Assembly: GCF_014646095.1 (NCBI RefSeq)
Contig: NZ_BMMU01000004.1
Location: forward strand, 186,001 to 250,000
DNA length: 64,000 nucleotides
Direction: 5' to 3'
Source of the DNA: Streptomyces lacrimifluminis
GTDB taxonomy: Bacteria; Actinomycetota; Actinomycetes; Streptomycetales; Streptomycetaceae
Positions 58,103 to 64,000 of the stretch are shown here, one piece after another. The notes beneath the pieces are model-generated. The model did no database searches. It was not told the DNA's origin and worked only from the letters and a program-made list of their open reading frames with translations. A program made the position numbers and the translations under genes. Positions within the stretch are counted from its first letter, which is position 1. Each line of letters starts with the position of its first letter.

Positions 58103-58840
58103 TCAGCGCTCCGCCTTCGTCTTGTAACCCCTGCCCCACTGCAGCCCCCACCCGTACAACCGGTCAAGCTCCGCCTGGAACCCGTAGACGAACTTCACCT
58201 CCCGCTGGACGATCAGTTCGTTCTTCACGTTCTCGATCAGCACGACCGCACATGAGCGAGCCTGGGAGTGCCGCTCGTCCAGGCCTATCTCGATCCGGGG
58301 CCCGTTGCTGGGGTAGAGCGTCACGATCGCATGGGTCCGGTCGAAGGCCGGCGTCTGGTCGTAGATGTACACGAACACCAGCAACCGCTTGATCTCGTCG
58401 CGGTGATCAAGGTTGACGTACGCCGTCTCCCCGGACGCCGACCCGAACCGGTCGTCACCGCTCAGCTTGACGTACGGCGGCACGTTCGTGTCGCCGAGGA
58501 ATCCGCCCAGCGGCTGTACGACCCCCTTCGTGCCGTCGGCCAGCTCGTACAGGATGCCCAGATCGAGGTCGACGTTGACCATGCTCTGGGTGTGGCCCTT
58601 GACCTCCTCCGGCCGCAGGGCCTGGAAAGGGTGTCGCCACAGGCTCTGGCGCTTGGGGGCGCCGATGTCCGACGTACGCATCCGCCAGGACAGGTTGATG
58701 CGCAGATGCCCGGTCGCGGCGCCCTGCCTGGTGAGCGAGACCCGCTGGTGCCGCTTGGTCAGCTCGATGGAGTTGCTTGCCGCGCTGCCGGCGTCGTACT
58801 CCATCGACCGGCCGCGCCACAGGTCGTCCCAGAAACTCAT
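58103..58840 (-). CDS. TerA-like tellurium resistance protein
   Basis: A 245-residue protein from the ATG giving MSFWDDLWRGRS. Beta-rich blocks (GHLRINLSWRMRTS, VNVDLDLGILYELADGTKGVVQPLGG, VPPYVKLSGDDRFG, GETAYVNLDHRDEIKRLLVFVYIYD, HAIVTLYP) match the TerA/TerD superfamily of Ca2+-binding stress proteins, in the TerA-type branch. Conserved Asp clusters DVDLDLG and DDRFG are the likely metal sites. It is encoded downstream of the TerC/DUF475 gene. Confidence 0.85.
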   Translation of the reverse strand: MSFWDDLWRGRSMEYDAGSAASNSIELTKRHQRVSLTRQGAATGHLRINLSWRMRTSDIGAPKRQSLWRHPFQALRPEEVKGHTQSMVNVDLDLGILYELADGTKGVVQPLGGFLGDTNVPPYVKLSGDDRFGSASGETAYVNLDHRDEIKRLLVFVYIYDQTPAFDRTHAIVTLYPSNGPRIEIGLDERHSQARSCAVVLIENVKNELIVQREVKFVYGFQAELDRLYGWGLQWGRGYKTKAER

Positions 58841-58904
58841 CCCGCCCCCACCCGTCCAGCCCCCGCACATTCCTCTGTGCCGTCAGTCCACTGCCCACAA
58901 GACC

Positions 58905-58945
58905 GCGGGGCGGCCGACGAGGACGATTCCTCGTAGCCGCCCCGC
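58905..58945 (-). terminator. Hairpin terminator after the DUF475 gene
   Basis: GCGGGGCGGC (58905-58914) pairs with GCCGCCCCGC (58936-58945), with an inner CGAGGA/TCCTCG stem. It begins 28 bases after the DUF475 stop on the minus strand. Confidence 0.8.
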
Positions 58946-58972
58946 TCAGAGCGTTCCTCACAGCGGAGGTTG

Positions 58973-60121
58973 TCACACCCCGGACGAGACCTCAGTCTTC
59001 TCGTCCGAGCCCGATGCTTTTCCCTCTGCCGCTGCCAGCGCCTTGTTGCGGCGCACGGAGGACCAGAAGGACCAGGCGATCAGGATGACACCCACCGAGC
59101 CGGTGATGACCTCGTGGATCTCGTACTGGATGGTGATCAGCAGGATGGCGGCGAGGGCGCCGATCGCGTAGTGCGCGCCGTGCTCCAGGTAGACGTAGTC
59201 GTCGAGGGTGCCCTGGCGGACCAGGTAGACCGTGAGCGACCGGACGTACATGGCACCGACACCGAGGCCCAGAGCCATCAGCACGATGTCGTTCGTGACG
59301 GCGAAGGCGCCGATCACACCGTCGAAGGAGAAGGACGCGTCCAGCACTTCGAGGTAGAGGAACATGAAGAACGCGGCCTGGCCCGCGAGGACGATGGCCG
59401 GCTTCTTCTTGCCGGTGCGCTCGGCCTCTTCCTCGGCCTCGTGCTCGCGCTCCTCCTCTTCCTCGAGTTTGCCCTCGAAGTAGCCGGAGAGCCCGCCGAC
59501 GATCATGTACGTGATCAGACCGGCGACGCCGGAGATGAGCACCGTCTGCGCCTTGTCGACGTGGGCGCCACCGTGCTGGTGGGCATTGGTCGCGAAGGTC
59601 ATGGCGGAGATCATGAGCACGATCAGGGCGATGCAGACCGACAGCATGTCGACCTTGCCGAGCTTGGCCAGCGGGCGTTCCAGCCAGCCCAGCCACTTGA
59701 TGTCCCGGTCCTCGAAGATGAAGTCGAGGAAGATCATCAACAGGAACATGCCACCGAAGGCGGCGATCGACGGGTGGGCGTCGGTGACCAGTTCCTGGTA
59801 GCGGTTCTTGTCGCTGAGCGCCAGGTCGACCGCGTCGATGGGACCGATCTTGGCGCTGACGGCCACGATCACCACGGGGAAGACGAGACGCATACCGAAG
59901 ACGGCGATGAGAATGCCGATGGTGAGGAAGATCTTCTGCCAGAAGGCACTCATCTTCTTCAGAATTCCGGCGTTGACCACCGCGTTGTCGAAGGACAGCG
60001 AGATCTCGAGGATCGAGAGGATCGCCACGACACCGAAGCCGGTCCACCCCCCGTAGAAGACCGCCGCGACCAGGCCGAGCGCGGTGACCGCGAACGACCA
60101 GCCGAAGGTTTTCAGAATCAC
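58973..60121 (-). CDS. TerC-family integral membrane protein (DUF475)
   Basis: A 382-residue protein from GTG 60121 with weak ribosome site. About eight to nine helices are seen. ILSILEISLSFDNAVVNAGIL and LEVLDASFSFDGVIGAFAVTN carry the buried acidic pairs typical of TerC transporters, and LDFIFEDRD and RSLTVYLVRQGTLDDYVYLEHGAHYAIG follow. An unusual highly charged cytoplasmic segment (KLEEEEEREHEAEEEAERTG) splits the two halves. DUF475 proteins are a TerC branch that moves cations or helps metalate exported proteins. It is downstream of two TerD genes. Confidence 0.93.
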   Translation of the reverse strand: MILKTFGWSFAVTALGLVAAVFYGGWTGFGVVAILSILEISLSFDNAVVNAGILKKMSAFWQKIFLTIGILIAVFGMRLVFPVVIVAVSAKIGPIDAVDLALSDKNRYQELVTDAHPSIAAFGGMFLLMIFLDFIFEDRDIKWLGWLERPLAKLGKVDMLSVCIALIVLMISAMTFATNAHQHGGAHVDKAQTVLISGVAGLITYMIVGGLSGYFEGKLEEEEEREHEAEEEAERTGKKKPAIVLAGQAAFFMFLYLEVLDASFSFDGVIGAFAVTNDIVLMALGLGVGAMYVRSLTVYLVRQGTLDDYVYLEHGAHYAIGALAAILLITIQYEIHEVITGSVGVILIAWSFWSSVRRNKALAAAEGKASGSDEKTEVSSGV

Positions 60122-60171
60122 TGGCTACCCAATCGTGTGTTTACGGGTCTCCCCCGCTGCCGTACTCGGCT

Positions 60172-60747
60172 TTACGAAACGTTGACTCCGAAGTCTAGAG
60201 CGATGCCCTTCAGACCCGACGCGTACCCCTGTCCAACTGCACGGAACTTCCACTCGCCCTGGTAGCGGTAGAGCTCCCCGAAGATCATGGCGGTCTCCGT
60301 CGACGCGTCCTCGGAGAGGTCGTAACGCGCCAGTTCCTGGCCGTCGGCCTGGTTGACGACCCGGATGAAGGCGTTGTTGACCTGGCCGAAGGTCTGGCCG
60401 CGGTTGTCCGCGTCGTGGATCGAGACCGGAAAGATGATTTTGTCGCAGGCGGCCGGCACCCTGGGGAGGTCGACGATCAGCGACTCGTCGTCGCCCTCGC
60501 CCTCACCGGTGAGGTTGTCGCCGGTGTGCTCCACCGAGCCGTCCGGACTCGTGAGCTGGTTGTAGAAGATGAACCACTCGTCACCCAGCACGCGACCGCC
60601 CCCGCAGAGCAGCGCGCTGGCGTCGAGGTCGAAGGGCGCTCCGGTGGTGGAACGCGCGTCCCAGCCGAGCCCGATCAACACCTGGGTGAGGTTCGGTGCG
60701 GCTTTGGAGAGGGAGACATTGCCCCCCTTGGCAAGCGTGACGCCCAT
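60172..60747 (-). CDS. TerD-family protein (short form)
   Basis: A 191-residue protein beginning [20 protein letters not shown]. It is a complete TerD fold: [110 protein letters not shown]. The two acidic Ca2+ sites are intact. It is about 70% identical by eye to the next TerD, so they are tandem duplicates. TerD proteins confer tellurite, phage and general stress resistance in diverse bacteria. Confidence 0.96.
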   Translation of the reverse strand: MGVTLAKGGNVSLSKAAPNLTQVLIGLGWDARSTTGAPFDLDASALLCGGGRVLGDEWFIFYNQLTSPDGSVEHTGDNLTGEGEGDDESLIVDLPRVPAACDKIIFPVSIHDADNRGQTFGQVNNAFIRVVNQADGQELARYDLSEDASTETAMIFGELYRYQGEWKFRAVGQGYASGLKGIALDFGVNVS

Positions 60748-60793
60748 AGTGCTGGTCCTCCCCGAGGTGATGCCGGACAGATGTGCCGAGCGC

Positions 60794-60826
60794 GTCCGGC
60801 GCCGCACCGGGAGTGCGGCGCCGGAC
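60794..60826 (-). terminator. Perfect 14-bp hairpin between the two terD genes
   Basis: GTCCGGCGCCGCAC and its complement GTGCGGCGCCGGAC flank a 5-base loop, 23 bases after the upstream terD stop on the minus strand. It should reduce readthrough and give the two paralogues separate dosage. Confidence 0.85.
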
Positions 60827-60849
60827 GACGGAGCCGGAGGGAGCCCGGC

Positions 60850-61425
60850 TCAGACGTTCACGCCGAAGTCCTGCGCGATGCCGCGCAGGCCGGACGCGTA
60901 TCCCTGGCCGATGGCGCGGAACTTCCACTCCGCACCGTGCCGGTACAGCTCGCCGAAGACCATGGCGGTCTCCGTCGAGGCGTCCTCGGAGAGGTCGTAG
61001 CGGGCGAGCTCCGCCTCGCCCGCCTGGTTCACGACGCGGATGTACGCGTTGCGCACCTGGCCGAAGGACTGCTGACGGTTCTCGGCGTCGTAGATCGAGA
61101 CCGGGAACACGACCTTGTCGATGTCTGCCGGGACCGCCGCGAGGTTGACCTTGATCTGCTCGTCGTCCCCGTCGCCCTCACCGGTGGTGTTGTCACCGGT
61201 GTGCTCGACGGAGCCGTCCGGGCTCTTGAGGTTGTTGAAGAACACGAAGTTGGCGTCGGAACTGACCTTGCCGTCCGCGTTCGTCAGGATCGCGCTGGCG
61301 TCGAGGTCGAAGTCGGTGCCGGTGGTGGAACGCGCGTCCCACCCCAGACCGACGATGACCGCGGTGAGACCCGGGGCCTCCTTCGTCAGCGATACGTTGC
61401 CGCCCTTGCTGAGGCTGACTCCCAC
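60850..61425 (-). CDS. TerD-family protein (short form, tandem paralogue)
   Basis: A 191-residue protein from GTG 61425 with GGAGG four bases before. It starts [20 protein letters not shown] and repeats every TerD landmark of its neighbour ([87 protein letters not shown]). It is the first gene of the minus-strand Ter run (terD, terD, DUF475, TerA-like). It is separated from the second terD by a strong hairpin. Confidence 0.96.
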   Translation of the reverse strand: MGVSLSKGGNVSLTKEAPGLTAVIVGLGWDARSTTGTDFDLDASAILTNADGKVSSDANFVFFNNLKSPDGSVEHTGDNTTGEGDGDDEQIKVNLAAVPADIDKVVFPVSIYDAENRQQSFGQVRNAYIRVVNQAGEAELARYDLSEDASTETAMVFGELYRHGAEWKFRAIGQGYASGLRGIAQDFGVNV

Positions 61426-61548
61426 GAGTCCTCCATTGGTGTCTCGTCTGCGTCCAGGGGCGGTGTGCCCCGTCGTGCGCCGGTATTCGGATCAACGTGT
61501 CGATCCTAGTGACGGGTTCCCGCCCCACGCAGGGCTGGAACCGAAGAA

Positions 61549-62007
61549 TCACAGGGTGTCGAGGGCCTTCACGTACTCGTTCAGGTCACGCGCGTCCGGC
61601 AGGCCGTTGACCACGGTCCACCGCACGACGCCCTCCTTGTCGATGATGAAGGTCCCGCGCACCGCGCAACCCTTGTCCTCGTCGAAGACGCCGTACGCGC
61701 GCGAAATGTTGCCGTGCGGCCAGAAGTCGGACAGCAGGGGGTACTCGAAGCCCTCCTGCTCACCGAAGACGCGCAGGGTGTGGATGGAGTCGTTGGAGAC
61801 GGCGAGCACCTGGGTGTCCCGGTCGGAGAACCTCGGCAGGTTGTCCCGCAGGTCGCACAGCTCGCCGGTGCAGACGCCGGTGAAGGCGAAGGGATAGAAG
61901 AGCAGCACCACGTTCTTCGCGCCGCGGAAGTCCGAGAGCCGCACGGTGGCGCCGTGGTTGTCCTTGAGCTCGAAGTCCGGGGCCTTGTCGCCGACCTCGA
62001 TCACCAT
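61549..62007 (-). CDS. Peroxiredoxin, AhpE-like with Bcp-type CX4C
   Basis: A 152-residue peroxiredoxin from ATG. It tracks mycobacterial AhpE (GAKNVVLLFYPFAFTGVC, PLLSDFWPHGNISRAYGVF, RGTFIIDKEGVVRW). The peroxidatic Cys46 is followed by Cys51 (CTGELC), the spacing found in Bcp/PrxQ enzymes, whereas AhpE as I recall it has no second Cys there. A disulfide between them would allow thioredoxin recycling. It removes hydroperoxides in the cytoplasm. It lies upstream of the terD genes on the same strand, with a hairpin on its other side. Confidence 0.93.
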   Translation of the reverse strand: MVIEVGDKAPDFELKDNHGATVRLSDFRGAKNVVLLFYPFAFTGVCTGELCDLRDNLPRFSDRDTQVLAVSNDSIHTLRVFGEQEGFEYPLLSDFWPHGNISRAYGVFDEDKGCAVRGTFIIDKEGVVRWTVVNGLPDARDLNEYVKALDTL

Positions 62008-62104
62008 GATCCTGCATCCCTTCGGTGGGCTGTTCGGGTGAGAACACCCTAGTGAGACCGACCGCAGGGGCAGGAGCAGGCCGCTGTACTCGGGCACGTT
62101 CAGG

Positions 62105-62156
62105 GCCGAAGCGGGCTGCCGGGGGCGGCAGCCCCCGGCAGACGGCCCGCTTCGGC
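62105..62156 (-). terminator. Nested hairpin terminator after the DUF3052 gene
   Basis: GCCGAAGCGGGC and GCCCGCTTCGGC form an outer 12-bp stem around an inner CTGCCGGGGGC/GCCCCCGGCAG stem. It begins 12 bases after the DUF3052 stop codon on the minus strand. Confidence 0.88.
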
Positions 62157-62168
62157 CACGGTCACTGC

Positions 62169-62606
62169 CTACTTCTTCGACTTCGCTGCCTTGGGCGTCG
62201 CCAGACGACTCCCACTCCAGTCCTTGCCCACACTGACGCTCTTCGTCGCCGACAGACCCGCCGTCGTCGCGGCTTCCGAGATGTCGCTCGGCTCCACGTA
62301 GCCGTCACGGCCCGTCTTGGGCGTGAGGAGCAGGATCGCGCCGCCTTCTTCGATGAACGTGGTGGCGTCCACCAGCGAATCGGTCAGGTCGCCGTCGTCG
62401 TCGCGGAACCAGAGCACCACGGCATCTGCGACGTCGTCGTACTCCTCGTCAACGAGATCGCTGCCGATGACTTCCTCAATGGCCTCGCGGAGCTCCTGGT
62501 CGACGTCGTCGTCGTAGCCGATCTCCTGGACCACCTGCTCGGGCTGGAACCCCAGCCTTGCGGCAGGGTTAGTCCGCTCCTCCGCGTGGTCCGCGGTCGC
62601 GCTCAC
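62169..62606 (-). CDS. DUF3052 family protein
   Basis: A 145-residue acidic protein from GTG 62606 with AGGAGG six bases before. Key blocks are ARLGFQPEQVVQEIGYDDDVD, IEEVIGSDLVDEEYDDVADAVVLWFRDDDGDL, DATTFIEEGGAILLLTPKTGRDGYVEPSDI and GLSATKSVSVGKDWSGSRLATPK. The family is actinobacterial and of unknown function; it is fold-related to small rossmannoid proteins in my judgement only. It sits divergently from aceE, as I recall in other streptomycetes. Confidence 0.93.
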   Translation of the reverse strand: MSATADHAEERTNPAARLGFQPEQVVQEIGYDDDVDQELREAIEEVIGSDLVDEEYDDVADAVVLWFRDDDGDLTDSLVDATTFIEEGGAILLLTPKTGRDGYVEPSDISEAATTAGLSATKSVSVGKDWSGSRLATPKAAKSKK

Positions 62607-63073
62607 GGGTTGCCTCCTGATCATGTTTCGAGAATTGTCCAGCAACGCGCGTGCGCGAAGCATTGGCCGTAGTCCACACGGGCGGGGCGGATCGCGCAAG
62701 TACCCGGCCGTCGAGACCGCCGAAACGGTGACGATCCTGGCGGTGTCGCCGCAACTTCAGACAGCGACTCCCGGGAACCAGTGACGCGCACCACACCATT
62801 CTGCCCGCTTTGCGGTTTTGCTGCTCCCGAGGGACTCCCGAACCTCTCACACATGCGTGCGAGATCCGAATCGCTTTACGGAACACGTCACGGACTGGGC
62901 GTATCGTTGCGATTTGGCTGCGGACACCCCGCCCGGCGATCTTCACCGGGACTACTTCTGAGTAGAGGTGACGTACCCGGCCTCGGGGTACACGATGGGG
63001 CCAGTGCATTCGCAGCCCCGGGACAGGCCCACAGCGTGCCCCGGAACAAGCCCTCCGAGAGCGAAGGAACAGC
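62607..63073. other. Divergent promoter region upstream of aceE, no gene seen
   Basis: The 467-base gap between DUF3052 and aceE has no convincing coding sequence. A small palindrome CTACT-tctg-AGTAG (62952-62965) lies 108 bases before the aceE start, and a TGCG-rich stretch occurs near 62650. Long leaders upstream of central metabolism genes can hold regulatory RNA, but I find no known fold. Confidence 0.55.
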
Positions 63074-64000
63074 GTGGCTTCCGGATCAGATCGCAACCCG
63101 ATCATCATTGGCGGCCTTCCGAGTCAGGTTCCTGACTTCGATCCCGAAGAGACCCAGGAATGGCTCGACTCCCTCGATGCCGCCGTTGACGAGCGCGGCC
63201 GGGAGCGGGCGCGCTATCTGATGCTGCGGCTGATCGAGCGGGCCCGCGAGAAGCGCGTGGCCGTGCCCGAGATGCGGAGCACGGACTACGTCAACACGAT
63301 CGCGACGAAGGACGAGCCCTTCTTCCCCGGCAACGAGGAGATCGAGCGCCGCATCCTCAACGCGACCCGGTGGAACGCGGCGGTGATGGTCTCCCGCGCG
63401 CAGCGGCCCGGGATCGGCGTCGGCGGTCACATCGCGACCTTCGCCTCCTCCGCCTCCCTCTACGACGTGGGCTTCAACCACTTCTTCCGGGGCAAGGACG
63501 AGGGCGACGGCGGCGACCAGATCTTCTTCCAGGGCCACGCCTCCCCCGGTATCTACGCCCGCGCGTTCCTTCTCGACCGGCTCAGCGAGCAGCAGCTCGA
63601 CGCGTTCCGCCAGGAGAAGTCGAAGGCGCCGTACGGGCTGTCCTCGTACCCGCACCCGCGGCTGATGCCGGACTTCTGGGAGTTCCCGACCGTCTCGATG
63701 GGCCTTGGCCCGCTCGGCGCGATCTTCCAGGCGCGGATGAACCGCTACATGGAGGCGCGGGGGATCGCGGACACCTCCAAGTCGCACGTGTGGGCGTTCC
63801 TCGGTGACGGCGAGATGGACGAGCCGGAGTCGCTCGGCCAGCTGTCGATCGCCGCGCGCGAGGGCCTCGACAACCTGACCTTCGTCGTCAACTGCAACCT
63901 CCAGCGGCTCGACGGCCCGGTACGCGGCAACGGCAAGATCATCCAGGAGCTGGAGTCGCAGTTCCGGGGCGCCGGCTGGAACGTCGTCAAGCTGGTGTGG
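63074..64000 (+). CDS. aceE: Pyruvate dehydrogenase E1 component, homodimeric type (partial)
   Basis: 309 residues are present; the frame runs off the window (full proteins are about 900). GTG 63074 follows GAAGGA by 5 bases. [106 protein letters not shown] and [37 protein letters not shown] are the AceE signature, with the thiamine-diphosphate [10 protein letters not shown] motif complete. It decarboxylates pyruvate in the pyruvate dehydrogenase complex of central metabolism. Confidence 0.97.
   Translation, partial: MASGSDRNPIIIGGLPSQVPDFDPEETQEWLDSLDAAVDERGRERARYLMLRLIERAREKRVAVPEMRSTDYVNTIATKDEPFFPGNEEIERRILNATRWNAAVMVSRAQRPGIGVGGHIATFASSASLYDVGFNHFFRGKDEGDGGDQIFFQGHASPGIYARAFLLDRLSEQQLDAFRQEKSKAPYGLSSYPHPRLMPDFWEFPTVSMGLGPLGAIFQARMNRYMEARGIADTSKSHVWAFLGDGEMDEPESLGQLSIAAREGLDNLTFVVNCNLQRLDGPVRGNGKIIQELESQFRGAGWNVVKLVW

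Noticed and set aside
62781..63221. 146-residue plus-strand frame upstream of and into aceE
   Set aside because: It overlaps the aceE start in another frame, begins with a random Cys-rich stretch and shows no domain.

Overview
The window is about 72% G+C chromosomal DNA from a Streptomyces-like actinomycete. The evidence is strong third-position G/C use, frequent GTG starts, DUF397/HTH_31 regulator pairs, several membrane Ser/Thr kinases with extracellular sensor domains, Streptomyces-type extragenic repeats, and a terD-terD-ahpE-DUF3052-aceE order that I recall from S. coelicolor (from memory, not searched). About 60 protein genes and one tRNA gene are called. No complete mobile element, CRISPR array or biosynthetic gene cluster is seen.

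Layout. 0-11 kb is an envelope and signalling block: the end of a membrane protein, an orphan SH3/Tudor-like small protein, a PQQ-propeller Ser/Thr kinase, a class F-like sortase with its probable substrate, a two-component system, a GH125 alpha-mannosidase under a LacI-type operator, and a second Ser/Thr kinase ending in a peptidoglycan-binding domain. 11-17.4 kb holds an HTH/DUF397 pair, then a divergent steroid-type thiolase and CYP125-like P450 with two KstR-like operator sites between them, a phytoene/squalene synthase and an AraC regulator. 17.5-29 kb is mixed: a GT87-PAP2 fusion, a metallophosphoesterase, an O-methyltransferase, an FHA-like protein, two related coiled proteins, GNAT, an MFS pump fused to a winged helix, a peptidoglycan-binding membrane protein and a HAD phosphatase.

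29-43 kb contains a TMEM165/GDT1 transporter under a yybP-ykoY (Mn2+) riboswitch, a secreted HNH nuclease, a PhoD-type phosphatase, an FAD/NAD protein, DoxX, DedA, a secreted GH27 alpha-galactosidase with CBM13, ketopantoate reductase and a third Ser/Thr kinase. tRNA-Val(UAC) lies at 43.8 kb next to degraded coding remnants. 44-51.4 kb carries a DUF4097-like lipoprotein, a coiled-coil membrane protein and a cell-wall trio: an amidase-domain protein, a polysaccharide deacetylase-like protein and a class A PBP whose transpeptidase SxxK lysine is replaced.

52.4-61.4 kb is a Ter stress-response cluster: HAD, a phosphoribosyltransferase/StiP fusion, an HpcH/HpaI lyase, three TerD proteins, a TerA-like protein and a TerC/DUF475 protein. 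It is followed by an AhpE/Bcp-like peroxiredoxin, DUF3052 and the start of aceE. The Ter proteins and the peroxiredoxin fit a metal/oxidative stress role, and the kinases, sortase, PBP, amidase and PG-binding proteins fit envelope sensing and remodelling. The most notable signals are the sortase with a PRGGV-type signal, the Mn riboswitch, the paired KstR-like boxes, the degenerate PBP, the MFS-winged-helix fusion and several repeat elements that overlap coding or stop codons.
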